A DNA stretch of 64,000 bases from Brevibacterium ravenspurgense (GCF_001584615.1 NZ_LQQC01000012.1:232954-296953), one strand, 5' to 3'. Positions 45,340 through 54,445 are shown, counted from the stretch's first letter. The notes: generated from the letters alone by a model not told the origin. A program made the numbers and translations.

Positions 45340-45410
45340 GTGGCCCTCGCCGAACGCTGGTAGGTTTTTGTTCAGCACCGCCCCAAGCATCCGCCGGAGG
45401 TCACCGTTTA
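45340..45410 (+). repeat. Upstream region shared with 39505-39569
   Basis: Nearly identical to the sequence before paralogue A, including AACGCTGGTAGGTTTTTG, CAGCACCGCCC and CGGAGGTCACCGT. It follows the PucR gene stop by about 14 bases. Confidence 0.75.
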
Positions 45411-45845
45411 ATGAGTCTGGATACCACCGAGCTGCTTCTAGCGCTCGGCTTGATTCTCGGCGGGGGTCTCGGCTGGACCTACTACATGCAGGCCATACGA
45501 AAACAGCCTGAAACCGAAAAGTGGTACGACTCGGCTAATGGGGCGGAGAGCGGTGTCACGGACCGTGATGCCTCCCTGTATTTGGTTCCCTACGGTTCGC
45601 TGTTCTTCGGTGTTCTCGGGGTGGCGCTGTTGCTGGGTGGCATGAGCTTCCCTGAGCCCCTCGAAACGATCATTGCTCTTCCGTTCATGGCGGTTTTCGT
45701 CATCGCGGTCATCGGCATGACGGGCATTTTGGGAATCCCGCTGCCATGGCCTTTTGTGCCGCGTTGGGTTGTTGACATTCGCAAGAAGAAACGTGCCCGA
45801 GCCCGGCAGCGCCGAGAAGCCAAGAGGGCAAAAAAGAACAAATAG
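45411..45845 (+). CDS. Small membrane protein, paralogue B
   Basis: A 144-residue protein very similar to the one at 39570: LGGGLGWTYYMQAIRKQPETE, then SGVTDRDASLYLVPYGSLFF, and the tail WPFVPRWVVDIRKKKRARARQRREAKR (read in parts). The middle helices have diverged. CGGAGG precedes the ATG. Function unknown. Confidence 0.75.
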   Translation: MSLDTTELLLALGLILGGGLGWTYYMQAIRKQPETEKWYDSANGAESGVTDRDASLYLVPYGSLFFGVLGVALLLGGMSFPEPLETIIALPFMAVFVIAVIGMTGILGIPLPWPFVPRWVVDIRKKKRARARQRREAKRAKKNK

Positions 45846-45874
45846 ACCCGGTCCCCAGCACGGCAGCCCCGTCC

Positions 45875-46732
45875 CTACAGAACTGCCCGCCCCACCTCGT
45901 CAGCCAGACGAATGAGCTTTTCCGGCAGTTCCAGGTGCCCCGACCCGTCGCTGTTCTCCACGACGAACGGCCGCACCTCGAGCACGTCACGATTGCCCGC
46001 AAGCACCTCGCGAACACCAGCGTGCCCGTACAGTTCGACAAAAGTGCACAGCTGAGGGGGCATCAGCTGCAGCTCACCGGCGGCACTCTTGCGCACAGCG
46101 TCTTCAGGCGTGATCCACCCGTCGACAGTTGATTCAGCCGACACCCCAAGAACCTCCTGCCCAACAGGGCAAGCGGCCAAGAAGAACCACGTATGGAAGC
46201 GGCGCGGCTCAACCTCGGGTGTCACCCACACACTCCACGGGGTGAGCCAATCAGTGCGCAGAACCAAACCGTGCTTGCGCAGCAGATCAGCAAAGGACAT
46301 TTCTCGGGCATCAACCGCCTCCCGGTCAGCCCGCCACTCATCAGTGTTCAGCGCGGTCAGCTCGCCGCCATCAGCAGCCGTGGCCAGCAGATAACCGGAC
46401 TCTTCAAAAGTCTCCCGCGCCGCCGCAACCAGCAGGCCCCGCGCTTCATCCGCACTGACACCCAGCCGCTGCGCCCATTCCTCAGGCGAGGGCCCATGCC
46501 ACGCATCAATTTCTGCACTGTCAGCAGCGTCGACCTTCCCACCAGGGAAAACGGGCCGGCCGCCGAACACCATCGACGATTGGCGCTTCTGCAGGTACGC
46601 CTCCGGTCCGCGCTCGCCATCACGCAACAAGATCACGGTGGCCGACGGTCGGGGAGTGTCCGGCTCAACGCCGCTCATACGCTCTTTGATCTTCGCCAGC
46701 GACTCTGCTGAGAAGTGAATTCTGGGATCCAT
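45875..46732 (-). CDS. NUDIX hydrolase (NUDT19/CoA pyrophosphatase-like)
   Basis: A 285-residue NUDIX protein. PVFPGGKVD opens the box, but a long insertion (about 30 residues) separates it from AARETFEESGYLL, the second half with the catalytic glutamates. This split box and length resemble the NUDT19 group, which hydrolyse CoA or acyl-CoA. The ATG at 46732 follows GTGAGGG; the frame is open further upstream. It ends 29 bases from paralogue B, convergently. Confidence 0.8.
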   Translation of the reverse strand: MDPRIHFSAESLAKIKERMSGVEPDTPRPSATVILLRDGERGPEAYLQKRQSSMVFGGRPVFPGGKVDAADSAEIDAWHGPSPEEWAQRLGVSADEARGLLVAAARETFEESGYLLATAADGGELTALNTDEWRADREAVDAREMSFADLLRKHGLVLRTDWLTPWSVWVTPEVEPRRFHTWFFLAACPVGQEVLGVSAESTVDGWITPEDAVRKSAAGELQLMPPQLCTFVELYGHAGVREVLAGNRDVLEVRPFVVENSDGSGHLELPEKLIRLADEVGRAVL

Positions 46733-46810
46733 GCCCTCACTGTATGGCCCCACCACCAGGTGCGCCACCAGCGGGCCCGCACCCGCCCGCGAAAGAAGAC
46801 CGAGCCATCT

Positions 46811-46848
46811 GGCACCTCGTGGTTTTCTGCACCACATCACGAGGTGCC
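46811..46848. repeat. Inverted copy of the dispersed GAGGTGCC motif
   Basis: GGCACCTCGTG (46811-46821) and CACGAGGTGCC (46838-46848) are perfect 11-base arms with a 16-base spacer, in the divergent gap between the NUDIX and SulP genes. Confidence 0.65.
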
Positions 46849-46861
46849 TGCCCGGTCCGCC

Positions 46862-46889
46862 TATAAACTCCAGGTGAGGGTCCCTCACC
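46862..46889 (+). promoter_or_regulatory. Candidate promoter and operator of the second SulP gene
   Basis: TATAAA at 46862-46867 could be a -10. It is followed at once by a perfect dyad GGTGAGGG-T-CCCTCACC (46873-46889) where a repressor could block initiation. The start codon is 73 bases further. Confidence 0.45.
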
Positions 46890-46962
46890 AGGGCCCGCAG
46901 CAGGTTCGACGCGCGGGCACAGCGCAGACACCGGATACAGCGCAGGCACAAGGAGCAGATTC

Positions 46963-48621
46963 ATGGGGCAGCGGGCAGAAGCAGCGGCACTGCGAGTGGC
47001 TCGTCTGTCCCCACGCCTGTCTGACTACGCTGAGCTGCGCTCCAGCTGGCTGCGCGACATCATGGCCGGCATCACCGTTGGCATTGTTGCGATCCCCTTG
47101 GCGCTCGCCTTCGCAATTGCCAGTGGAGCACCCGCCGAAATGGGGCTCATCACCGGGGTCGTGGCAGGTTTTGTCGCCGCCATCTTCGGCGGTTCCCACG
47201 TGCAGGTGTCCGGCCCGACCGGCGCCATGGTCGTCATCCTCCTGCCGATCGCCACCGAATTCGGCTATCAAGCACTGCCGATTGTGGCCATCATGGGCGG
47301 AATCCTGGTGATCGCCGCCGCCGTACTCAAACTGGGGCGCGTGGTCGCCTTCATCCCGTGGCCCGTCATCGAGGGCTTCACGCTGGGCATCGCGATCATC
47401 ATCTTCATGCAGCAAGTGCCCGCGGCCCTGGGGTCAGAGCCGGGAGAGTCGACGAATGCCATCATCGCGGCCGTCCAATCCTTCGCCCACATCAACACCA
47501 CCCAGATGCTGTGGTCGCTGGCCATGGTCGCCGTCGTGGCCATCATCATGGTCGGGTCAACCCGCCTGCACGAACGTCTGCCCGGTTCGATCCTCGCGAT
47601 CATCGCGGTAGCGGTCATTGCTCAGGTTGTCGAGGCGCCTCTCGCCGTGATCGGGGAACTGCCCACATCACTTCCCGCACCGAGTGCGCCGGACGCTGAT
47701 CTTGCGCTGCTGCAAGCACTCATCGGCCCCGCATTCGCGGTTGCAGCACTCACCGCCATCGAATCCCTGCTGTCAGCCCGCGTGGCCTCCGGCATGACAT
47801 CGGCCGGAGCCTATGACGGTGACCGTGAACTGCTCGGCCAGGGCTTGGCCGGGGTCGCTTCCGGCTTCTTCGGCGGCATGCCCGCCACCGGTGCCATCGC
47901 CCGCACCGCCGTGAACGTCCGCGCGGGAGCACGCACCCGCCTGGCCGCCATCGTCCACGCGCTTTTCCTTGCCGGAGTCGTCTACCTGGCCTCCGGGTTG
48001 GTCAGCCAGATCCCGATGGTCGCGCTCGCCGGTGTTCTGCTGGTGACAGCCGTCAACATGGTCGACTACCACAACGCCGGCAAGATCATCCGAAGCAGCC
48101 GGCAGGACGCGTTCATCTTCGCCCTGACAGCACTCATCACGGTGTCCTTCGACCTGATCTTCGCAGTGCTCATCGGCATTGCGGTCACCGCAGTGTTCGC
48201 ACTGCGCGCCCTGTCGAAAACCGCTGCCGTGGAACACGAAGAGATTCCCGAACCCCACCAGCCGGAAGACAAGCACATTGCGATCGTCCGCTTCGACGGT
48301 GCGCTGTACTTCGGCATCGGCGACCGCATCCTCACCGCTGTCGAAGCAATTGAGGGCATCAACGACGTTGACGTCGTCATCCTCAAACTGTCCCAGCTGC
48401 GGTTCATGGACTCTTCCGGAGCGCGCGTGCTCGCCGAACTCATCAAAGTCTTCGGCAGGCGCAAGATCACCGTGATCGTCAAGGGTCTGCAAGAACGGCA
48501 CAAACACCTGGCGACCTCGACTGGCGTCCTGTCATCACTGCGCGAAGACGACTACATCATCGCGTCACTGCCGGACGCTGTAGCTCAGGCTCGCGAAATC
48601 GTCGCCGCAAAACGCGGCTGA
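46963..48621 (+). CDS. SulP family anion transporter with STAS domain (second)
   Basis: A 552-residue SulP carrier with about eleven hydrophobic helices (DIMAGITVGIVAIPLALAFAI, later GFFGGMPATGAIARTAVNVRAGARTR, both read in part) and a C-terminal STAS domain (IAIVRFDGALYFGIGDRI, RFMDSSGARVLAEL). Similar to YchM/DauA-type dicarboxylate or bicarbonate carriers. The STAS domain keeps the DSSG loop. AAGGAG precedes the ATG. It is only distantly similar to the SulP at 21428. Confidence 0.92.
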   Translation: MGQRAEAAALRVARLSPRLSDYAELRSSWLRDIMAGITVGIVAIPLALAFAIASGAPAEMGLITGVVAGFVAAIFGGSHVQVSGPTGAMVVILLPIATEFGYQALPIVAIMGGILVIAAAVLKLGRVVAFIPWPVIEGFTLGIAIIIFMQQVPAALGSEPGESTNAIIAAVQSFAHINTTQMLWSLAMVAVVAIIMVGSTRLHERLPGSILAIIAVAVIAQVVEAPLAVIGELPTSLPAPSAPDADLALLQALIGPAFAVAALTAIESLLSARVASGMTSAGAYDGDRELLGQGLAGVASGFFGGMPATGAIARTAVNVRAGARTRLAAIVHALFLAGVVYLASGLVSQIPMVALAGVLLVTAVNMVDYHNAGKIIRSSRQDAFIFALTALITVSFDLIFAVLIGIAVTAVFALRALSKTAAVEHEEIPEPHQPEDKHIAIVRFDGALYFGIGDRILTAVEAIEGINDVDVVILKLSQLRFMDSSGARVLAELIKVFGRRKITVIVKGLQERHKHLATSTGVLSSLREDDYIIASLPDAVAQAREIVAAKRG

Positions 48622-48768
48622 CTCGCCGCTTGTAGGTTAAGCTGAGCGAATCTGACTTCGGCAGCACAGGAGCGCCGAGGCCGCTGAGAAACGCCGCTGA
48701 GAAGCGCAGCTTGAGTGCAGAGAAGCACCGAACCAGAGCTGCGCTCCCCGGTGTGGAAAGGGAAATCA

Positions 48769-49563
48769 ATGCGTGATTCGAGTAGAAAGCCCGGTGGCTC
48801 ACTGTGGCTTGTTTCCGGGGCTCTGTTTGTCATTGCGGCAAGCATCAACGGCTTCAGTGATGGGCTCCTCGACGTTGTTTCCTACCGATTCGCCCTTATC
48901 GGAACTGCCGTGTTCGCAGCGGCAGGTCTCGCAATGGTCCTCGCCGCACCGGGGCAGCAGCACGGCCAATCCTCGCGACGCAAGGGCGCGCTCATCGGCT
49001 TAGGATTGTCCGCGGTTATCGGCAGTGTCCTTGTGCTGCTTGACACCAGCGCAGAGAAGGCGCTGTTCGGCGAATTTCCCGGCTTCCTCATGCTGGTGGC
49101 CCTGCCGGCACTCATCATTGCAGCAGCAATCTGCCTGGCCGCAGCCTTTCCCGCAGCCTTGTCTGCCGAAGCTTCGGCCTGGCTTCTGTGCGCGATTCTC
49201 TATGCTGCAGTGCTTGCCGTGACTGTGTTCGGGGTCTTCCTCGAAGGCATCCTCAACAACAATGTGGCCTTCCCTGCCTCCCAGATCCTGGCGCTGCTGC
49301 TTATGACCGCGGCGCTCACGTGCGCCCTGCGCGCCCGTGAACTGAGCGGCTGCGCGCAGCCGTGGAAGCTGTTCACCCTGTTTGCAGTGCTGTCACTGCC
49401 GACGCTCATGTCGATCTTCTCTCTGCCCATCACAGCCTATGGCGGCCCTGGGCAGTTCTACGACTTCACTTACCTCGACGTGATCCTTTGGTCCATCGGC
49501 GCGCTTGCATTGTTCGCATTGATTGCCGTGTCCGTCGGCGCGTGGCGCTCGAGGAAGGCGTAG
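48769..49563 (+). CDS. Membrane protein of unknown function
   Basis: A 264-residue protein with about eight hydrophobic helices separated by short loops, beginning after a basic N-terminus (MRDSSRKPGG). AAAGGGA precedes the ATG. Its last 94 bases overlap the convergent ramB gene. No family is recognised; the seven- or eight-helix layout is generic. Confidence 0.65.
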   Translation: MRDSSRKPGGSLWLVSGALFVIAASINGFSDGLLDVVSYRFALIGTAVFAAAGLAMVLAAPGQQHGQSSRRKGALIGLGLSAVIGSVLVLLDTSAEKALFGEFPGFLMLVALPALIIAAAICLAAAFPAALSAEASAWLLCAILYAAVLAVTVFGVFLEGILNNNVAFPASQILALLLMTAALTCALRARELSGCAQPWKLFTLFAVLSLPTLMSIFSLPITAYGGPGQFYDFTYLDVILWSIGALALFALIAVSVGAWRSRKA

Positions 49564-51008
49564 ACCTCGGTGCGGTCAACACCGGGGAACGCTCCCGGTG
49601 GGACCGCGGCAAGGAGCGAGGCGTGGGTTCGGGCTGCCGGCCACGAGGCGTCTTCCCACTTGGCACTGAGCTGTTCAGGGGGCTGCGAACAGCAGCTGGG
49701 GTCCGGGCACTTCGATACCGACCGGTGGGGCGTTTCCTGCCCCATGAACCACTTGACGTGGGCAAACGGCACGCCGACGCTGATCGAGTACTCACCTCCG
49801 GGCAGCACTCGAGCGGTGCACCAGAAGGTTCCCTCCGGGGTGTCCGTGTACTGAAAATACGGGCTGAAACGGTCTTCCACCCGGTACACGGCACGCGACG
49901 TGAACCGCTTGCACGCAAACTGCCCTTCGACAGACCCCAGGGGGTCCTGGGGGAAGGGTAGCCCATCATTTGAGTACGCCTTGTGGATGGTTCCCGTCTT
50001 GGCGACCTTCATGAAGTGCACCGGAAGATCCAGGTGGCGCGTAGCTAGGTTTGTGAACCTGTGTGCGGCCGTTTCGTAGGACACCGAAAAACGGTCACGC
50101 AGCTCCTCAATAGAAATACGCCGGTTTTTCTTGTCGTTCTGCAGCTGTTCAACGGCTGATTTTTCTGGCACGAGCAGCGCTGCGGCCAGATAATTCACTT
50201 CGACGCGCTGGCGGAGGAAATCCTGGAAGTTTTTCGGCGGCGTGTGGCCAAGCACGTGCGACGCCAAAGCGGTGAGCACATGGGAGCGCGGATCGCCCAG
50301 TGCCTGTGAATCGTTCGACAGGTACAGCCGCTTATTGCGCGTGTCCGACACTGACCGCGTGGACTCCGGGAGGTCCGGCACGTAGTGCAGGGAAAAGCCC
50401 AAGTGGTTGGCGATTGCGGCGGTCTGTGCCTGTGACAGGGGGCCGTCGCCCGACCCAATGGCGCCAAGCAGCTGTGCTGCGGCGGCTTCGATGTCCGGGA
50501 AATAGTTGTCTTGGGCGCGCATTTCTTCGCGCAGCACTCGGTTGGCTCGGCGAGCCTCCTCTGGTGTTGCGGCCCGCTGTTCCAAGACTGTCGCCAGGGC
50601 TCGCTGCAATGAGGCAATCGCCTGGAGTTCGTCATTGCCCAGTGATTTGGCCCGAACAGTCGGCAGGCCCAGGACGGAGTACAGCGAAGAATTCTGGCGG
50701 CGCTCAACTTCGAGTTCCAGCGCCGCGCGAGGATCAGCCGGGGTGGGGTTGAGGAGGTCGTCAACCGAAACATCCAGTGCGCTGGCCAAAGTGCCGAGCA
50801 TGTCGAGGCTGGGTGCGCGTTTGCCGGTTTCAAAAGCAGAGATCTGCGATGCCGCGCGCCCCACGAGCGCACCCAGTTCCGCCATCGTCATCCCGGCCTG
50901 CCCGCGGTAGTGCCGCAGGTTGAGGCCAATGGACAGGGCGTCAGCTTCCGCAGGGTCAGACTGGCTGGCCCCGGAGGGCAGAAAGCTGTTTTCAGGTGAG
51001 CTCGTCAT
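49470..51008 (-). CDS. ramB: RamB-type regulator of acetate/glyoxylate metabolism
   Basis: A 512-residue protein. An XRE helix-turn-helix lies at about 28-85 (MTMAELGALVGRAASQISAFETG). The middle resembles ImmA/IrrE-like peptidases, but the metal motif reads HVLGH instead of HExxH, so it is probably not a protease. The C-terminus contains a Cys cluster, CPDPSCC, found in the short-chain acyl-CoA regulator group. It is divergent from aceA, as RamB, the known regulator of aceA/aceB in Corynebacterium, would be expected to sit near its target. Confidence 0.82.
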   Translation of the reverse strand: MTSSPENSFLPSGASQSDPAEADALSIGLNLRHYRGQAGMTMAELGALVGRAASQISAFETGKRAPSLDMLGTLASALDVSVDDLLNPTPADPRAALELEVERRQNSSLYSVLGLPTVRAKSLGNDELQAIASLQRALATVLEQRAATPEEARRANRVLREEMRAQDNYFPDIEAAAAQLLGAIGSGDGPLSQAQTAAIANHLGFSLHYVPDLPESTRSVSDTRNKRLYLSNDSQALGDPRSHVLTALASHVLGHTPPKNFQDFLRQRVEVNYLAAALLVPEKSAVEQLQNDKKNRRISIEELRDRFSVSYETAAHRFTNLATRHLDLPVHFMKVAKTGTIHKAYSNDGLPFPQDPLGSVEGQFACKRFTSRAVYRVEDRFSPYFQYTDTPEGTFWCTARVLPGGEYSISVGVPFAHVKWFMGQETPHRSVSKCPDPSCCSQPPEQLSAKWEDASWPAARTHASLLAAVPPGAFPGVDRTEVYAFLERHAPTDTAINANNASAPMDQRITSR

Positions 51009-51023
51009 AGGGCCAGTATCGCA

Positions 51024-51035
51024 CCAAATGCAAAA
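51024..51035. promoter_or_regulatory. Candidate RamB-type binding site
   Basis: CAAATGCAAAAT, 16 bases upstream of ramB in an A+T-rich stretch of the ramB-aceA gap, resembles the TTTGCAAA-type half site reported for RamB. The match is partial. Confidence 0.35.
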
Positions 51036-51233
51036 TAAGACAGTAATTTCTATACAGCAGAAAAATAGCTGAAATTCTCCTCAGAAAGTCTTCCGGAGAC
51101 CTGGATCACAGAGAAAGATTGAATCCAACACCGGAACCGGCAGCACCGCCCAAGGCACAGCCACAACGGCACAGCCCCAGAGGCACCAGCTTCCCCGGTG
51201 CAACGGCTCACAACGGCTCACAAAGGAGAAACC

Positions 51234-52508
51234 ATGACTGACCTGCACAACGCTTCGGCAATCCAGAAGGACTGGGACGAAAACCCCCGCTGGAAGGGCA
51301 TCGAACGCGACTACACGGCTGAAGACGTCGTCAAGCTGCGCGGCTCGCTCATCGAAGAGCACACCATCGCCCGCCACGGTGCCGAACGCCTGTGGGAACT
51401 GGTCAACACGGAAGACTTCGTCAACGCACTCGGCGCGCTTACCGGTAACCAGGCCGTCCAGCAGGTCAAGGCCGGTCTGAAGGCCATCTACCTGTCCGGT
51501 TGGCAGGTTGCCGCTGACGCGAACCTCGCAGGCCAGACCTACCCCGACCAGTCGGTGTACCCGGCCAACTCGGTTCCCGCCGTTGTGCGCCGCATCAACA
51601 ACGCCCTCATGCGCGCCGACCAGATCGAAACGGCCGACGGAAAGAAGACCGTCGAAGACTGGTTCGCTCCGATCGTCGCTGACGCTGAAGCAGGCTTCGG
51701 CGGCACGCTGAACGTGTACGAACTCATGCGCGGCATGATCAACGCCGGTGCTGCAGGTGTCCACTGGGAAGACCAGCTGGGCTCGGAAAAGAAGTGCGGC
51801 CACCTGGGCGGCAAGGTGCTCATCCCGACCGCACAGCACATCCGCACCCTCAACACGGCCCGTCTTGCAGCCGACGTCGAGAACGTGCCCTCGCTCATCA
51901 TCGCCCGCACCGATGCGGAAGCAGCGACCCTCATCACCTCGGACGTTGACGAGCGCGACCAGCCCTACATCACGGGTGAGCGCACCGCGGAAGGCTTCTA
52001 CCGTGTGAAGAACGGCATCGAGCCCTGCATTGCTCGCGCCAAGGCATTCGCTCCGTACTCCGACATGATCTGGATGGAGACCTCGACGCCTGACCTCGAA
52101 GTCGCCAAGCAGTTCGCCGAAGCGGTCAAGGCCGAATACCCGGACCAGATGCTGTCCTACAACTGCTCGCCTTCGTTCAACTGGAAGAAGCACCTGGACG
52201 ACTCCACGATCGCCAAGTTCCAGCGCGAACTCGGTGCGATGGGCTACAAGTTCCAGTTCATCACCCTGGCCGGCTTCCACGCGCTCAACTACTCGATGTT
52301 CGACCTGGCGCACGGCTACGCCCGCGAACAGATGAAGGCCTACGTCGAACTGCAGGAACGCGAATTCGGCTCCGAAGACCGCGGCTACACCGCAACCCGC
52401 CACCAGCGCGAGGTCGGTGTGGACTACTTCGACCAGGTTGCCAACATCATCAACCCGCAGTCCTCGACCACCGCAATGAAGGGCTCCACCGAGTCCGCTC
52501 AGTTCTGA
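51234..52508 (+). CDS. aceA: Isocitrate lyase
   Basis: A 424-residue isocitrate lyase. The catalytic signature [11 protein letters not shown] is at about 186-196, followed by [12 protein letters not shown] and the [12 protein letters not shown] region. It splits isocitrate into glyoxylate and succinate, the first step of the glyoxylate bypass used for growth on fatty acids or acetate. AAAGGAGA precedes the ATG; a ten-base direct repeat CAACGGCTCA lies at 51201-51220 in the leader. A malate-synthase homologue follows, but that homologue seems catalytically altered. Confidence 0.96.
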   Translation: MTDLHNASAIQKDWDENPRWKGIERDYTAEDVVKLRGSLIEEHTIARHGAERLWELVNTEDFVNALGALTGNQAVQQVKAGLKAIYLSGWQVAADANLAGQTYPDQSVYPANSVPAVVRRINNALMRADQIETADGKKTVEDWFAPIVADAEAGFGGTLNVYELMRGMINAGAAGVHWEDQLGSEKKCGHLGGKVLIPTAQHIRTLNTARLAADVENVPSLIIARTDAEAATLITSDVDERDQPYITGERTAEGFYRVKNGIEPCIARAKAFAPYSDMIWMETSTPDLEVAKQFAEAVKAEYPDQMLSYNCSPSFNWKKHLDDSTIAKFQRELGAMGYKFQFITLAGFHALNYSMFDLAHGYAREQMKAYVELQEREFGSEDRGYTATRHQREVGVDYFDQVANIINPQSSTTAMKGSTESAQF

Positions 52509-52530
52509 CCCACGTCAGAAGAACCCCTAG

Positions 52531-52634
52531 AACGTCGGCTCTGGCAGCCACGGAGGCAGCCAAGCCACTCCACGGCGGCAGCCAAGTCACACCACGGAGG
52601 CAGCCAAGCCACAGCCCCTGCCAGGGCCGACGTT
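52531..52634 (+). repeat. Long hairpin enclosing three 22-bp tandem repeats
   Basis: The 17-base arms 52531-52547 (AACGTCGGCTCTGGCAG) and 52618-52634 pair with one G-U wobble. The loop consists of three 22-bp units starting at 52551, 52573 and 52595, each beginning CGG-GGCAGCCAAG with one or two base changes (CGGAGGCAGCCAAGCCAC, CGGCGGCAGCCAAGTCAC, CGGAGGCAGCCAAGCCAC). It lies between aceA and the malate-synthase-like gene, so it should be present in a shared mRNA. Confidence 0.8.
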
Positions 52635-52655
52635 AACCCAGAAAAGGATCACACC

Positions 52656-54317
52656 GTGTCTCGCATGATTGTCCGCGGAACCCAGACTTCCGAGTTCGGC
52701 CGAGTGCTCTCCACTCCGGCTCTCGAGTTCGCTGCGGCTCTGCACAGTGAGTTCGAGACCGAACTGCGCACAGTGCTTCACGGTCGGCAGGTCTCCCGGT
52801 CGCGTTCAGACGTGGGTCGCCTGCCCGCCTCGGGGCAGCCGGTCTCGGTCCAGTCCGCCTCGGGAGAGTCCGACGAAGATCCGCGCACGATGCCGGGCTT
52901 CCGCGTTGTCGGTGCCGGTCAGGATGTCTGTTCCTCCCCAGACACCCCAGCTGGCACTGCCGACGCGGACGTCCCGCACACCGCCGGGATCTCGGGCGAC
53001 ACCTCGCGTGGCACTGACAGCCGCAGCATCGGCTTTGTCGAGGTGGTTGCTCCTGCTCTGGGTCAGCAGATTTCCGACGCGCTGCGTTCGGGAGCACAGC
53101 TGTGGGTGGCTGACTTCCACACCGGTTTGAGCCACCGGTGGAAGAACGTCGTCACCGCTCAGCAGAACCTGAGGGCCGTTGTGCGGGGAGAGGCTTTCGC
53201 CGTCGATCCGCACAACGGTCACCGGGTAAGCATCCGCACCCGGCAGATGCCGAAGGTGAGCATCCGCCCGCGTGACCTCCACGCCCGCGAAGCTCACCTG
53301 GTGTGGGAGTCCGACTCCGGTCGGCGCGTCCGCTCAGTTGCCGGTCTGGTTGACTTCGGCTTGTTCTTCTTCCACAACGCAGCCGGCCTGTACATGCGCG
53401 GTGAACACCTGCGGGTGCACCTGCCGGGCATCGAAACGGCAGCCGAAGCTGCCCTGTGGAACAGCGTCTTCGCCTACGCGGAAGACCGCATGGGCTTTGA
53501 GCGCGGCTTCATCCGCGCCACCGTCCAGGTGGACACCTTCGGCGGTGCCTCTTTCCTTGAGGACATCCTCTTCGCCCTGCGCGAGCACTGCGAAACCGTC
53601 ACAACCGGTGTGCGCGCCTACATGTCCTCGCTCATTTCCGCAGCCCGCGACTTCGCAGACATTTCGTTCGACGACTGGACGACGCTTGACTACGACGAAC
53701 CGTCCGTTACCGCTCTGCTGGACCGCGCGGCAGCTCTCAGCGCAGCACACGGTGCCCTGTTCAGCGCCGAATACGATTCCACGCGGCCTGAGATGACCCG
53801 CATCCGCGTGGGCGATCCGGCCCTCGTCGAAGAAGCCCGCGAACTCCTGAACACCACCCGCGCCCACGTGGCCGCCGGCGAAACCCAGCCGACCACAGAC
53901 CCCGGCCGCACCGCCCTCATCGTGAGTGCCCGCATCCCGAACATCAGCATCGACGATGTTCACGCCAACATCCGCCGTGTGCTCGGCTACACCGACACCT
54001 ACCTGTCGGGCCTGGGCGAGTACCGCGAAGACGGCCGAATCATCGGCACCGCCGCGGCGGAACTGTCCCACAGTCAGCTGTGGCAGTGGCTGCGCAACAG
54101 CGTTGAACTCACTGACGGACGAACCTTCGATACGACGGTCTTCACGCGCGCTGTCGCGGAAGAACTCGCGGTTGTGCCGCTGCACGCCGCCGACTACTTC
54201 CACGAAATCGCGGACATGCTGCGCGAAACCGTCGACCACCCAGATTTCACGGAGTCCTTCGTGCGGCTGGCCTATGACCGCTTCCTCGTGGAGCGGGCCG
54301 CACGCCGGGCCTCGTGA
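52656..54317 (+). CDS. Malate synthase A homologue with altered active site
   Basis: A 553-residue protein aligning with malate synthase A along its length: ADFHTGLSHRWKNVV, RPRDLHAREAH (204-214), VDFGLFFFHNA, ATVQVDTF, DILFALREH and ELSHSQLWQWL are recognisable. However, comparing by eye with E. coli AceB, the metal ligand Glu250 is Asp293, metal ligand Asp278 is Ala321, and the catalytic base Asp447 is Gly464; the active Arg is kept. A Ser/Gly/Asp/Pro-rich insertion lies around 50-110. It may be a pseudoenzyme or have a new reaction. The GTG start has AAAGGA seven bases upstream. Confidence 0.75.
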   Translation: MSRMIVRGTQTSEFGRVLSTPALEFAAALHSEFETELRTVLHGRQVSRSRSDVGRLPASGQPVSVQSASGESDEDPRTMPGFRVVGAGQDVCSSPDTPAGTADADVPHTAGISGDTSRGTDSRSIGFVEVVAPALGQQISDALRSGAQLWVADFHTGLSHRWKNVVTAQQNLRAVVRGEAFAVDPHNGHRVSIRTRQMPKVSIRPRDLHAREAHLVWESDSGRRVRSVAGLVDFGLFFFHNAAGLYMRGEHLRVHLPGIETAAEAALWNSVFAYAEDRMGFERGFIRATVQVDTFGGASFLEDILFALREHCETVTTGVRAYMSSLISAARDFADISFDDWTTLDYDEPSVTALLDRAAALSAAHGALFSAEYDSTRPEMTRIRVGDPALVEEARELLNTTRAHVAAGETQPTTDPGRTALIVSARIPNISIDDVHANIRRVLGYTDTYLSGLGEYREDGRIIGTAAAELSHSQLWQWLRNSVELTDGRTFDTTVFTRAVAEELAVVPLHAADYFHEIADMLRETVDHPDFTESFVRLAYDRFLVERAARRAS

Positions 54318-54369
54318 TCCGGTTCTCGCACACGGAACCGAAACACACACAGAACCGCACGCACAGAAA

Positions 54370-54412
54370 AACTGACGAGGTGCCGCTCCAGGTGAGCGGC
54401 ACCTCGTCAGTT
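54370..54412. terminator. Bidirectional terminator
   Basis: AACTGACGAGGTGCCGCT pairs perfectly with AGCGGCACCTCGTCAGTT around a CCAGGTG loop. On the minus strand the hairpin is followed by TTTTTC. It separates the convergent malate-synthase-like and purB genes. Confidence 0.85.
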
Positions 54413-54445
54413 TGTGCTGGGGTCAGCTGACAGTGGGCAGCACGG

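Noticed and set aside
51081..52403. A 440-codon open frame on the minus strand
   Set aside because: It is antisense to the clearly conserved isocitrate lyase gene.
52551..52616. Possible CRISPR array
   Set aside because: The three 22-bp units are contiguous with no spacers, and no cas genes are present.
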